From Zetaproteobacteria bacterium CG06_land_8_20_14_3_00_59_53 (GTDB lineage Bacteria > Pseudomonadota > Zetaproteobacteria > Mariprofundales > Mariprofundaceae), in NCBI GenBank assembly GCA_002779605.1, contig PEWE01000020.1:186001-250000 (forward strand): DNA of 64,000 nucleotides, read 5' to 3'. The notes under the pieces were generated by a model. That model worked only from the letters and a program-made list of their open reading frames with translations, was not told the DNA's origin and searched no databases. The position numbers were made by a program, and so were the translations under genes. Shown here piece by piece: positions 25,984 through 35,399 of this stretch (positions are counted from its first letter, which is position 1; each line of letters starts with the position of its first letter).

Positions 25984-27003
25984 ATGATGGCCAAAAGTAT
26001 ATTGGTGACGGGAGGAGCAGGCTATATAGGTAGTCATACCTGCGTGTCTTTGCGGAATGCAGGATACGAAGTCGTTATTGTTGATAACCTTTGTAACAGC
26101 GATGCTTCGGTTATTGACAGGGTTGAGGCGATTACCGGCAAGCGCCCAGTTTTTCTTCAATTTGATATGTGCGAAAGGGATGAGCTGCGTAAAGTGTTTC
26201 AACGACATTCCTTTGCTGCGGTAATACATTTAGCTGGCTTAAAAGCTGTCAATGAGTCTGTCTCCCAACCTTTGAAATATTATCGCAATAACATTGAGGC
26301 AAGCACGATGTTGCTTGAAACTATGGACGAGTTTGGTGTCCGCAATCTTGTATTCAGCTCATCTGCAAATGTCTATGGAGTGCCAGACTCCCTGCCTGTT
26401 CAGGAGCATTTCCCTCGGTATGCGACCAACCCATACGGGCGAACGAAACTAATCATAGAAGATCTTTTGACCGATCTGCACTCGGCCGATAGTCGCTGGC
26501 GCATTGCTTTGTTGCGCTATTTTAATCCTGTTGGGGCCCATGAAAGCGGTCGTATCGGGGAGAATCCAAGTGGCGAACCAGGTAATCTGATGCCATATAT
26601 TTCTAGGGTAGCATTAGGGAAACTTCCGTATCTGCATGTTTATGGCGGCGATTATCCTACTGAGGATGGCACGGGGGTAAGGGATTTTATCCATGTTATG
26701 GATTTGGCTGAAGGGCATGTGAGCGCCTTACAATGGCTGGAAATGTCTCCCGGAATCGCGGCATTTAATCTTGGCTCTGGTGAGGGGCATAGCGTCCTCG
26801 AAATGATTGCGGCCTACGAAGATGTGTGTGGTAGAAAGATTCCATACAGGATTGTCGCCAGGCGCCCCGGGGATATTCCAGCGTCCTTTGCAGACCCTTC
26901 CCTCGCCCAGCGAGAGCTTGGCTGGAAGGCGAGCCGGAGCTTGCACTGCATGTGCGTTGACGAATGGCGGTGGCAAACCGTCCATAGCGCTCAAAACGCA
27001 TAA
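25984..27003 (+). CDS. galE: UDP-glucose 4-epimerase
   Basis: A 339-residue extended SDR with VTGGAGYIGSHT at residues 7-18, VIHLAGLKAVNES, SSSANVYG (catalytic Ser) and YGRTK (YxxxK), then RYFNPVGAHESG, the classic GalE order. It interconverts UDP-glucose and UDP-galactose (or the N-acetyl forms) for the polysaccharide. Two adjacent ATGs (25984, 25987) are possible starts. The C-terminus, about residues 310-339, is less conserved. It follows a 247-base gap, so it may have its own promoter. Confidence 0.93.
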   Translation: MMAKSILVTGGAGYIGSHTCVSLRNAGYEVVIVDNLCNSDASVIDRVEAITGKRPVFLQFDMCERDELRKVFQRHSFAAVIHLAGLKAVNESVSQPLKYYRNNIEASTMLLETMDEFGVRNLVFSSSANVYGVPDSLPVQEHFPRYATNPYGRTKLIIEDLLTDLHSADSRWRIALLRYFNPVGAHESGRIGENPSGEPGNLMPYISRVALGKLPYLHVYGGDYPTEDGTGVRDFIHVMDLAEGHVSALQWLEMSPGIAAFNLGSGEGHSVLEMIAAYEDVCGRKIPYRIVARRPGDIPASFADPSLAQRELGWKASRSLHCMCVDEWRWQTVHSAQNA

Positions 27004-27013
27004 TTCTCTTTCC

Positions 27014-28102
27014 ATGTCTCGGATTTGTATGATTGGTGTGTTCCCTCCACCTTTGATGGGGATGGCCACCATCAATGATGCCATGAAAAAGTATCTCTCC
27101 GAACATGGGCATGATCCGGTGGTGATAAATATGACGTATAGGTCACTCAGCAAGGCCTGGTATGTTCGAATCCGGCGTCTTATTCAGTTACCTATCCAGT
27201 TGGCTAGATTCAGCGTCGTACTGTGCCGGGGTAGGAGGCCATCCGTTTATATGAGCCTGTCCGCAGGTTATGGCCAATTGTTTGAAATTCCGTTTATCTT
27301 GCTTTCCCGTCTCACAGGGGCGAAGTTATCATTGCATCATCATAGTGTTCTCTATATCAATCACCCAACCCATGTCAGTCGTTTGTTGATGCGCTTAGCT
27401 GGCAAGAGCGCCATGCACATTGTGTTGTGTCAGTGCATGGCCGACACGCTTCGTACCTCCTATGTCAGCGCAGCGTCTGTGTCGGTTTTGTCAAACGCCG
27501 CTTTCCTGTCGCTGGCGGAAGCTTCTCGGCATGCTCGTGGCGAGGTAAGGACGCTTGGTTTCTTGAGCAATATCGAGCTGGACAAGGGAATTATGGAATT
27601 TCTTGCAGTTGTGGAGCGTCTGGAGTCTGATGGACATTCCTTTCGTGCCATGGTTGCTGGCCCGTTCCGCAACCCCGATGAGGAAAGACTGATCCGTAGC
27701 AAACTTGATGAAATGACATCCGTGGAATATGTAGGTCCGAAGTATGATGAGGAAAAGGTGGAGTTTTTTTCCTCGATCGATGTCCTTTTGTACCCGACGA
27801 AAAATGATGCCGAACCTTTGACTGTGCTGGAAGCGATGGCTCACGGCGTCCCGGTTATTGCAAATAACCGTGGTTGCATTGAAGAAATGCTTGCGGCAAA
27901 GGCCGGTGTGGTGGTCTCGCCGGACGATGATTTTGTGGATGTGGCAAGCAGGCAATTGCTCGCTTGGAAAGTCGCACCGGGCAGCTATGCCGAAGTGGCA
28001 CTTTTGGCCAAGGCGAGGTTTGACAGCTTGAGAGATGCTTCTCTGGGTGCGCTGAACCAGTTATACTCGGATGGGTCGGGACGGCATTGGCCAGATGCGT
28101 GA
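27014..28102 (+). CDS. Family 4 glycosyltransferase
   Basis: About 362 residues with a GT-B fold. The N-terminus has IGVFPPPLMGMATIND (glycine-rich acceptor loop) and the C-terminal domain has TLGFLSNIELDKGI, VAGPFRNPDE and LLYPTKNDAEPLTVLEAMAHGVPVIA, the last holding the family E-x7-E type motif. It is a retaining enzyme; donor unknown. The start at ATG 27014 leaves 10 bases after galE; the longer frame would overlap galE by about 200 bases and is rejected. Confidence 0.88.
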   Translation: MSRICMIGVFPPPLMGMATINDAMKKYLSEHGHDPVVINMTYRSLSKAWYVRIRRLIQLPIQLARFSVVLCRGRRPSVYMSLSAGYGQLFEIPFILLSRLTGAKLSLHHHSVLYINHPTHVSRLLMRLAGKSAMHIVLCQCMADTLRTSYVSAASVSVLSNAAFLSLAEASRHARGEVRTLGFLSNIELDKGIMEFLAVVERLESDGHSFRAMVAGPFRNPDEERLIRSKLDEMTSVEYVGPKYDEEKVEFFSSIDVLLYPTKNDAEPLTVLEAMAHGVPVIANNRGCIEEMLAAKAGVVVSPDDDFVDVASRQLLAWKVAPGSYAEVALLAKARFDSLRDASLGALNQLYSDGSGRHWPDA

Positions 28103-28221
28103 GATTGCCGGTAGGCCAATAATCTTCAAACCAGTGGGTGATCGGTGCATAAGATACGTCTATACCAATCAGATGGTTGGCGAGTGATGCTTGTGGAGCG
28201 TGCAGTTTCCGAGAGGGATGT

Positions 28222-28956
28222 GTGACATTGTTTATTCAAAGAATCGTGAAGCTTGCCAATATTTTACGCAGCAGTCTGTATTTCTCCGCCTTGCAGCAAG
28301 AGTGCGTCGCGGCCGGAACCGAGCATGAGAGTCTGCTGCGTACCCTGAGCTGCAGTCATGTGGTGGATATTGGCGCTAACGCTGGTCAGTTTGCGCTGGT
28401 TTCCCGCAGGTGTTTTCCCGATGCCAGAATTGATTCCTTCGAACCCTTGGCGGAGCCGGCAGATCGCTATGAAAGGGTTTTCAAGCATGACGGCCATGCT
28501 TTTATGCATCGTGTGGCGATCGGCGCCATTGAAGGTCGTGCAGATATTCATGTGTCCGGCCGGGATGATTCGTCTTCTCTGCTGCCGATTACCCGGGAGC
28601 AAAGCGATTTGTTTCCCGGTACCGAGGAGAGCCATACTCAAACCATTCGAGTCAGCCATCTGCAGGCTGAGTTGAAGGATGAGGATATTCTCTCTCCCGC
28701 ATTGTTGAAACTCGATGTGCAGGGCTATGAGTTGGAAACTCTGCGTGGCTGCGAAGCACTATTGTCGTGTTTCAGGTATATCTACTGCGAATGTTCCTTT
28801 GTCGAGCTCTATGGTGGTCAGGCGTTGGCACATGAGGTGATCGCCTTCTTGCAGCAGCGAGGCTTCGAGCTCCGCGGGGTTTACAACATGACATACAACA
28901 ACAGTCAGGCGATCCAGGCGGATTTCTTTTTTGCCCATTCATCGCTACTGGAGTGA
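28222..28956 (+). CDS. FkbM-family methyltransferase
   Basis: About 244 residues. VVDIGANAGQFALVSR near residue 47 is the SAM site, SFEPLAEPADRYE follows, and LLKLDVQGYELETLRG near 165 is the FkbM core. ECSFVELYGGQ follows as usual. Start choice is uncertain: GTG 28222 sits 4 bases after GAGAGGG, TTG 28228 has wider spacing; an ATG at 28177 gives an implausible leader. Probably O-methylates a sugar of the repeat unit. Confidence 0.83.
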   Translation: MTLFIQRIVKLANILRSSLYFSALQQECVAAGTEHESLLRTLSCSHVVDIGANAGQFALVSRRCFPDARIDSFEPLAEPADRYERVFKHDGHAFMHRVAIGAIEGRADIHVSGRDDSSSLLPITREQSDLFPGTEESHTQTIRVSHLQAELKDEDILSPALLKLDVQGYELETLRGCEALLSCFRYIYCECSFVELYGGQALAHEVIAFLQQRGFELRGVYNMTYNNSQAIQADFFFAHSSLLE

Positions 28957-28960
28957 TTGC

Positions 28961-30202
28961 TTGAAAGTTCTGATTTCCGGCATCAATTATAGTCCGGAAT
29001 TGACCGGGATAGGTAAGTATACTGGCGAGATGGCTGAATGGTTATCAGAACAAGGGCATGAGGTGCGTGTTGTGGCAGCTCCGCCATACTATCCCGAATG
29101 GAAAGTGCGCGACGGTTATTCTGCGCTACGCTACCGGCACGAGGAAATGAACGGAATCGATGTATGGCGTTGCCCGGTTTTCGTTCCATCCCATCCAACG
29201 GGCTTCAAGCGCATCGTCCATCTCCTGAGTATAGCCGTTAGCAGTTTACCGGTGATGCTATGCCAGGCTTTCTGGAGGCCCGATGTGGTCGTGGCCATTG
29301 AGCCGCCGCTTTTTTGTGCTCCGGGAGCCTGGTTGACTGCACGTTTCTCGGGTGCAAAGTGTTGGTTGCATGTACAGGATTTCGAGGTAGATGCGGCATT
29401 CGCGCTGCGTATCCTTAATATCCCGACTGCACGAAGGCTGGTTCTGTCGATAGAGTCGTGGTTGCTGCGTCGTTTCGACAGGGTATCGAGCATATCCGTC
29501 AGTATGGTCGATCGTTTGCATCAGAAAGGCGTGGCGAGGGAGAGATGTTTTTTGTTTCGCAATTGGGCCGATATCGAGAAGGTGATATATGATGCTGCGG
29601 CAGCAGATGATTTCAGACGACAACAAGTAATTCCCGTTGATACTTTCGTCGCGCTGTATTCGGGCAATATGGGCGAGAAGCAGGGTTTGGAACTGGTTCT
29701 AGAAGCAGCGGAAAGGCTGCAGCATGAAAATATTCTATTTGTTCTTTGTGGTGATGGTGCAGCCAGAGAGCGATTGTTACAACGTGCATGCAACATGGAG
29801 AACGTGCGGTTCCTTGATTTGCAGCCCAATCATTTGCTGGCAGGCATGCTTTCAGCTGTGAATGTGCACTTGGTTATCCAGAAAGCTGGTGCGGCAGATT
29901 TGGTCATGCCATCCAAACTTTCAAATATTCTGGCTGTCGGTGGAGTATCTATCGTGACTGCGGAAGAAAATTCTGAACTTGGTCGTTTATTCTCCGAATA
30001 TCCATATATGGGGCTACTTTGTCCTCCTGGGAATGTGGATGAGCTCGTTGAGTGTGTAAAATATTTCCAACTTTCGCATAGGGTTCCGTGCCATCCCAAA
30101 GTACGTTCTTATGCCGAACAACATATCGGAAAAACAATGATTCTGAGCAGGTGTGAAAGGGAGATGCTTTCGATACAATCACGCGCGACAGGCTATAAAT
30201 AA
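28961..30202 (+). CDS. Family 4 glycosyltransferase, WcaI-like
   Basis: About 413 residues resembling colanic-acid transferase WcaI: GINYSPELTGIGKYTGEMA at the start (about residues 6-24), AAPPYYPEWKV, the hydrophobic IEPPLFCAPGAW stretch, and in the second domain LYSGNMGEKQGLE, VMPSKLSNILAVGG as the nucleotide-sugar site. It starts at TTG, with GGAG upstream, 5 bases after the previous stop. WcaI family members add fucose or similar residues early in repeat-unit assembly; donor here unknown. Confidence 0.88.
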   Translation: MKVLISGINYSPELTGIGKYTGEMAEWLSEQGHEVRVVAAPPYYPEWKVRDGYSALRYRHEEMNGIDVWRCPVFVPSHPTGFKRIVHLLSIAVSSLPVMLCQAFWRPDVVVAIEPPLFCAPGAWLTARFSGAKCWLHVQDFEVDAAFALRILNIPTARRLVLSIESWLLRRFDRVSSISVSMVDRLHQKGVARERCFLFRNWADIEKVIYDAAAADDFRRQQVIPVDTFVALYSGNMGEKQGLELVLEAAERLQHENILFVLCGDGAARERLLQRACNMENVRFLDLQPNHLLAGMLSAVNVHLVIQKAGAADLVMPSKLSNILAVGGVSIVTAEENSELGRLFSEYPYMGLLCPPGNVDELVECVKYFQLSHRVPCHPKVRSYAEQHIGKTMILSRCEREMLSIQSRATGYK

Positions 30203-30271
30203 GTTTGGTTGGATCAAGCAGTGTGGGGCTATGAATGCTGAAGATGAGTATGCTTAGGGTTTATTTTTCTT

Positions 30272-31681
30272 ATGGCGAGTAATTCAGGGGGATTTCTTCG
30301 CAGGCACCATTCTTTGCTTGCCCTTTTTCAGCGCGTCTCTGATTTGGCGTGTGTATACGCAACGTTGTCTGTATTGTGTTTTGCTTACGGGGTCACTTTT
30401 AGCCGTTCATACCAGTTGGCTGGAATGATCATGCTGCTGGCCAGCTGGGGTTCTTTCGGCCTAGTGAACCTGTATCGTAATTGGCGTGGCTCGACCTTAA
30501 TGCGCGAAGTCCGTGTTTTGCTGGCCGGTTGGCTGCTGGCGCTGTTTTTTGCGCTGATTATTGCGTGGGCGGCTAAAAGTATGGATTTATATTCTCGAGT
30601 CATTGTCGGCACTTGGGCAGTGATAACCCCGCTAATTTTAATCTTATTGCATATACTTGAAAGGGCGACGCTACGTTTGTTGCGAAGGGGCGGGAGGAAT
30701 ACCCGTCGGGCAATTATTATTGGGGCAGGAGACCTTGGCATCAGCTTGGCAGACAGGATTCTAGATACGGAGTGGATGGGTGTCCGAATAGAGGGATTCT
30801 TCGATGATAAGGCTACAGAGCCTGAGCAGATACGCATCAACGGGTTGCCCATATTGGGACGATGCAACGAAGCGTGTGCTTATGTGCGCAAGCATCGCAT
30901 TGATCATGTCTATCTTGCCCTTCCGATGCGAGCTGAAGCGGTAATGCGTAATGTTTTTGATCAATTACAGGATACAACGGCGTCAGTGTTTCTGGTTCCA
31001 GACCTGTTTGTGTTCGAACTGATGGGAACATATCAGCAGGATATTAAGGGAATGCCGGTTTTCTCTTTGTGTGAGAGTCCGTTGAACGGGCCTTTTGGTG
31101 TGGTTAAGCATCTGGAGGACAAGATTCTTGCGAGCTTGATTCTGCTGCTGATCTGGCCGTTGATGTTGCTGATTGCATTGGGAGTGAAATTAACTTCTAA
31201 GGGGCCGGTTATTTTTAAGCAGCGGCGTTATGGCCTTAATGGCATGCCTATTAAGGTATACAAATTCAGATCAATGACAGTCTGTGAGGATGGAAACAAT
31301 GTATTGCAAGCCAAACAGGGCGATGCGCGCGTAACCAAATTCGGTGCTTTTCTTCGACGTACCTCTCTGGATGAATTACCCCAGTTCTTCAATGTATTGC
31401 AAGGTCGTATGAGCATCGTCGGCCCGCGCCCTCATGCTGTGGCTCACAACGAGCAGTACAGAAAACTGATTCGAGGGTATATGTGGCGGCACAAGGTAAA
31501 GCCCGGCATTACCGGGTTGGCTCAGGTGAGCGGTTGGCGCGGCGAAACGGACACCCTCGAGAAAATGCAGAGGAGGGTCGAGTTTGATCTCGAATACATT
31601 CGAAGATGGTCTATCTGGCTGGACATAAAGATCATTCTTCAAACGGCCTTGATAGGTTTCACCGGAAAAAACGCGTACTGA
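30272..31681 (+). CDS. Undecaprenyl-phosphate glucose/hexose-1-phosphate transferase, WcaJ-like
   Basis: A 469-residue polyprenyl-phosphate hexose-1-phosphotransferase that starts repeat-unit synthesis on undecaprenyl phosphate. About four N-terminal helices, a CoA-binding-like Rossmann domain ([11 protein letters not shown] near residue 147), one more hydrophobic segment, then the catalytic domain with [30 protein letters not shown] and [17 protein letters not shown]. Two residues of the catalytic pair (Asp and Glu in SLDELPQ) are present. WcaJ usually transfers glucose-1-P; other sugars are possible. It comes directly after the WcaI-like gene. Confidence 0.93.
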   Translation: MASNSGGFLRRHHSLLALFQRVSDLACVYATLSVLCFAYGVTFSRSYQLAGMIMLLASWGSFGLVNLYRNWRGSTLMREVRVLLAGWLLALFFALIIAWAAKSMDLYSRVIVGTWAVITPLILILLHILERATLRLLRRGGRNTRRAIIIGAGDLGISLADRILDTEWMGVRIEGFFDDKATEPEQIRINGLPILGRCNEACAYVRKHRIDHVYLALPMRAEAVMRNVFDQLQDTTASVFLVPDLFVFELMGTYQQDIKGMPVFSLCESPLNGPFGVVKHLEDKILASLILLLIWPLMLLIALGVKLTSKGPVIFKQRRYGLNGMPIKVYKFRSMTVCEDGNNVLQAKQGDARVTKFGAFLRRTSLDELPQFFNVLQGRMSIVGPRPHAVAHNEQYRKLIRGYMWRHKVKPGITGLAQVSGWRGETDTLEKMQRRVEFDLEYIRRWSIWLDIKIILQTALIGFTGKNAY

Positions 31682-33198
31682 TGGTGCAGAAGAAGACAGT
31701 TTATGCGTCTCTGTTTGGAATAATCACCCTGGTTCTGATTTGTGTGATCGGTGCACAGGCGAGAGTTGCTCCGCAGTTTGGTGGCTATTGGATTGTAGGG
31801 CTTATGCTGGTGCTATGTCTGATTATCGCTATCGGATGGCAAAGGCGTTGGCGTTGTAGTGTGGAAACTGATTTCCCTGTTTATTCAGCTGTTCTGTTGT
31901 TTTACGCATTGATAATTGTATTGGTAGGAAGCATACACTTTGCCGGACTAGCCATGATTCCAGGTGAAATGGAAATCAACCAATTTAATGTGCATGCCTT
32001 TAATGCGATGAAGCAGGAAAGAGCCTTTGCTCTGTATTACCTACTCTTTCCGGCCATGGTCCTGACTCAAATCGAATTGCAACGTGTGGTATCCTTGCAG
32101 GCCGTCATTCGATGCCTATTCTTTGCAGGGCTGCTTACCGCCATTGTCTCAATCTATCAGGTTTTCTTTGATTCAACTTTTCTGCATGCGATGTCATGGG
32201 GGGAGAGATATGAGGGATTGGCGACTGATCCCAATGCGCTAGCCTTGTCCTGTTTTCTGTTGGTTCCATTACTTGCTATAGGGTGCTGGATTGAAAAACT
32301 CAGTATAATAAGATTGTTTTATCTGTTGTTGATACTGATGCTCGGAATAGCCGTATGGGGAACTGGGAATCGGACGGGTTTTGTTGGTATTTGCCTTTTA
32401 TTACTGAGCTTTCCCTGGGTTCTTTCCGTTGCTATGAATCACTGGAGTCTTCGCCGCCGCCTGATGCTCGGTCTGCTTCCTGTCGCTGTTTGCTTTGCAG
32501 GGCTTATATTTGCTTCTTCGATGATGACTGTGGTGGAGAACACGGGGTTAACAGGTGAGCGGCTGGCAGGTACGTGGAAAAAATTTGAGGCACAAGGAAT
32601 TCACGGCGTGTTTTTTCAGGAAGAGCACCGGGGAAGATATCTGGTCACTGGAATAGATCTGGTTTCAGAAGCGCCTTGGGCCGGTTGGGGGCCGGCCGGA
32701 TTTTACCGTGAAGCCACCAATATGTTCTATCTCAGACACGGGTGGCGAGGGGATTTTCGGGACAGCGCGCTTAATCATTATTTGATGATAGCGAGTGATT
32801 TCGGACTCCCTGCTATGGCGATTAATCTGGCAATTCTTTTTTCTCCTGTTGCTCTGGGGATAGTTGTATTCCGGCGAGTTTGTGATGTCAGGCCGCGACT
32901 AATTCTTGCTGCGTTGATCTCAAGTAACTTATTGTTCCTGTTGCTTGTCTTTACTATCCCCCCATCATATTTTCTGGGCGCAGTATGGCTTTGGTCTGTC
33001 CATCTCGTTGTATTGCTCATGCTTGCCAGGCAACACGGCGTGGCATTGAGGTTTCCGCAATCAAGCACCATCAGAAGAGCCATTATGGCATCAGCTATAC
33101 TGCTAACCTTGATCGTGCTAGCGGGGAGCTATGAAACCAGCTTTGGCGATCACGGTTATGCTGTACGCGCTCAGCATGCATGGTGGAAAAGCGGGTGA
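31681..33198 (+). CDS. O-antigen ligase/polymerase-like membrane protein (WaaL/Wzy_C)
   Basis: About 505 residues, twelve or so hydrophobic helices. The GTGNRTGFVGICLLLLSFP region near residue 225 matches the conserved Arg segment of the O-antigen ligase family, and a large periplasmic loop (about residues 285-370) contains GRYLVTGIDLVSEAPWAGWGPAGFY. Such proteins either join polymer to lipid A core or polymerise repeats. As a Wzy-like gene occurs at 24462, ligase is slightly favoured. It starts at the ATG overlapping the WcaJ stop (TGATG). Confidence 0.8.
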   Translation: MVQKKTVYASLFGIITLVLICVIGAQARVAPQFGGYWIVGLMLVLCLIIAIGWQRRWRCSVETDFPVYSAVLLFYALIIVLVGSIHFAGLAMIPGEMEINQFNVHAFNAMKQERAFALYYLLFPAMVLTQIELQRVVSLQAVIRCLFFAGLLTAIVSIYQVFFDSTFLHAMSWGERYEGLATDPNALALSCFLLVPLLAIGCWIEKLSIIRLFYLLLILMLGIAVWGTGNRTGFVGICLLLLSFPWVLSVAMNHWSLRRRLMLGLLPVAVCFAGLIFASSMMTVVENTGLTGERLAGTWKKFEAQGIHGVFFQEEHRGRYLVTGIDLVSEAPWAGWGPAGFYREATNMFYLRHGWRGDFRDSALNHYLMIASDFGLPAMAINLAILFSPVALGIVVFRRVCDVRPRLILAALISSNLLFLLLVFTIPPSYFLGAVWLWSVHLVVLLMLARQHGVALRFPQSSTIRRAIMASAILLTLIVLAGSYETSFGDHGYAVRAQHAWWKSG

Positions 33199-33284
33199 TA
33201 GACCTTCAACGATTTTTCTTCTCGGGCGAGCACCGAAGAGCCAAACCTATATGTGATTGACACCTCGCCGGATCATAGCGTTTT

Positions 33285-33998
33285 TCACTTTTTCAGAGTA
33301 ACATAAGCAAAGCTTGTTAAGCAGGGGATTGGATGCCTGACAAGCCAGGCGGATAGCCGCTGATGAAACCCGAAATAGATAGGCACTTTGGCATAATACG
33401 CGGCATGCCCAAAGAAACCGATATACTCCGAGATTCTGAATCCAAGGGTTTCAAATCGTCTGATTTGTCTTCTTGAAGGGCCACGACACCAGCTGTAATA
33501 AGCAGGGAATTTGGCATGTTTTCCCTCTTTTTCCCTGCCTGGTTGCAGGTGGTGTAGTACCTTTTCAGCCAGCCTTTCGGGTAATAACCTGTTTACCAGA
33601 AACGGGGGGGCATACAGCGTCGGGAAAAAGTGGAACGCCAGGCCACCATCGGCAAGCAGGGTGAATACATTCTGATGAAAGCGCTCTCCATTCTTGATGT
33701 GTTCTGCGAGCATCCGACTGAAAATCAGATCATATCCACTTGGCAAGTCAAGGTTGTCATCTGTGATGTCTGCCTGTAACTTGATGTAACCATCTGGGGC
33801 TTTGGCTAATTCGGCTGCGGAAATATCAAGAATGGTATATTCAAGATTGTGCTTATTGACGAATTCTTGTGAAAAACTCGGATTGGCACCACCACCAACC
33901 TCAAGGATTCTTCTTGCACCATGCTGAACAATCAGGTTTTCCAAGTATGCCGTAGCATTTTGCCATGCCTGTTCCGAGCCGGCGTAATGAATATTCAT
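33285..33998 (-). CDS. Class I SAM-dependent methyltransferase
   Basis: About 237 residues. ILEVGGGANPSFS near residue 32 is the SAM motif, YTILDISAAEL follows, then LQADITDDN and YDLIFSRMLAEHI as motif II/III. It belongs to the broad methyltransferase_11/25 group; in a polysaccharide locus it may methylate a sugar or terminate chains. The ATG at 33998 has AAGGA upstream on the - strand; a TTG 18 bases further out is less likely. It is convergent with the ligase gene and reads in the same direction as Wzz. Confidence 0.8.
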   Translation of the reverse strand: MNIHYAGSEQAWQNATAYLENLIVQHGARRILEVGGGANPSFSQEFVNKHNLEYTILDISAAELAKAPDGYIKLQADITDDNLDLPSGYDLIFSRMLAEHIKNGERFHQNVFTLLADGGLAFHFFPTLYAPPFLVNRLLPERLAEKVLHHLQPGREKEGKHAKFPAYYSWCRGPSRRQIRRFETLGFRISEYIGFFGHAAYYAKVPIYFGFHQRLSAWLVRHPIPCLTSFAYVTLKK

Positions 33999-34164
33999 GT
34001 TATTCCTTTTCGTCAAAGTTAAGGCGCCCCGTCATATGAGGGGGTGGAAGTAGTTCACCGACTTACACCTGTCATAATTCTGTCAGAGAGGATATATGCC
34101 AATGAAAGACCATTTGCCAAGGCGAAAGAAGGCTGATTCATTTCAGCGCCAATCCAATCGGTCG

Positions 34165-35262
34165 TTATGCCCCGGCATTTCTGGGGCGCAAGATGGTATC
34201 TACAAAGAAGGCGGCGAATATACCAAATATTAGGCCGGCTATCAGGCTGCCCAGCACGATATGGTTGCGTCTCGGTTTAATTGGGCGCAACGGGGTATAA
34301 GCCGGCTCTTCCACGCGCATCAGACGGAAGTCGTCAATCCCGATAGATTGCTTCTGCAACTTCTCCAATTTTCCTTTTAGCTTGGGAATCTCGGTGTTGT
34401 ACATGCCTATGTCTTTGCGGTTTTCCAAGGCTTCCAGTTCTGCATTCAGAGATTTGATTCCACGCATGTATAAAATATCGGATGTGATAATTGAAAAGTC
34501 GCCTTCGGCCATTTCCCTGTTTTTTGAACTGACTGCGGGCAGCTGGAAGTCAGAAATTCCTAGCACCGAGGCAATAGAAATCGCCTCTTTTAGCTGGGCT
34601 ATTCTGTTTTGTTTTTCGTGAGTCTCCTGAGTGAGCAATGCGTCAATCTTCGACTGGGTAATTAATTTCTGGCTTTCAAGAAAAGCCTGGAGGTCTCCAA
34701 CCATGTTTTGTCTACCCATTCGAGCGACTTGGGTAACTATATCATTCAGCGTAGTGGTAATATTAACGGGGTCTGATCCCGTTATACTTAGTACGCCATC
34801 TTTCCAACTCAGTGTTTGGTTAAAGGCATTGAAAGAATCGTGTAGCTCACGCTCTGATCGGGCAGTTGGATAAAACTTTTCCCTTATTCCGTGGTTCATG
34901 AAGTAATCGCGTCGTATAGACTTTAAATTGATCGTCTGGGAGAAATATTTAAATGCAGTTGTTGGGGTATAGGAGGTATCGGTTAAACCAATGGCATTTG
35001 CAAAACGCTCAATCTCGGCGACATCCTTATGGCTTGGTGGTACAAGGGTTGTACTCACGGTGTAAACAGAGGGAGAAAGCAATGCATAAGATAGTCCGAT
35101 GATGGTGATGATTGAACAGAGGGCGGCGATCAGAAATTTATGTTTGGTCATAGTTTGCCATAGGTCAAACAAACTGATTTGATCCTGTTCTATAGGCTGG
35201 GCCACCAACATAACAGGGGTGCCTTGTTTGGCTAGTTGAAGGTTGTTACTTTGTTGATCCAT
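34165..35262 (-). CDS. Chain-length determinant protein (Wzz family)
   Basis: About 365 residues with the polysaccharide co-polymerase layout: a cytoplasmic stretch, TM1 around residues 43-62 (FLIAALCSIITIIGLSYALL), a periplasmic domain rich in predicted coiled coil (ALLTQETHEKQNRIAQLKEA), a Pro-rich PLRPIKPRR segment and TM2 near the C-terminus (about 338-357). It sets the modal length of Wzy-made polymer. The ATG at 35262 has GCGGAG upstream; another ATG lies 15 bases further out. No tyrosine-kinase domain, so a Wzz rather than a Wzc type. Confidence 0.9.
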   Translation of the reverse strand: MDQQSNNLQLAKQGTPVMLVAQPIEQDQISLFDLWQTMTKHKFLIAALCSIITIIGLSYALLSPSVYTVSTTLVPPSHKDVAEIERFANAIGLTDTSYTPTTAFKYFSQTINLKSIRRDYFMNHGIREKFYPTARSERELHDSFNAFNQTLSWKDGVLSITGSDPVNITTTLNDIVTQVARMGRQNMVGDLQAFLESQKLITQSKIDALLTQETHEKQNRIAQLKEAISIASVLGISDFQLPAVSSKNREMAEGDFSIITSDILYMRGIKSLNAELEALENRKDIGMYNTEIPKLKGKLEKLQKQSIGIDDFRLMRVEEPAYTPLRPIKPRRNHIVLGSLIAGLIFGIFAAFFVDTILRPRNAGA

Positions 35263-35399
35263 ACTCCGCGCTCCCATGAGTTATATCCGGTTGGTAAAAC
35301 TACAAATCTTTCTCTGCGTTGCCAATAACCACATCGCGTGACGCGGCGGTAGGGAGAAGAGCCCACTTTGCCTGATGAACGGGAATGGTATTAAGCTGT

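Noticed and set aside
26807-27013. Longer start for the GT4 gene inside galE
   Set aside because: It would overlap galE by about 200 bases and encode a Gly/Pro/Ser-rich stretch with no family match; ATG 27014 begins the typical GT-B N-terminus.
33199-33284. Imperfect inverted repeat around 33220 considered as a bidirectional terminator between the ligase and methyltransferase genes
   Set aside because: The stem has a mismatch and wobble and there is no T tract in the right place on either strand.
35345-35352. GGCGGTAG, matching the ops/JUMPstart element used by RfaH
   Set aside because: It is on the + strand, while both flanking genes (wzz and malQ) read on the - strand, and the following bases (GGAG) do not continue the ops consensus. 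No + strand polysaccharide gene lies downstream before pgm.
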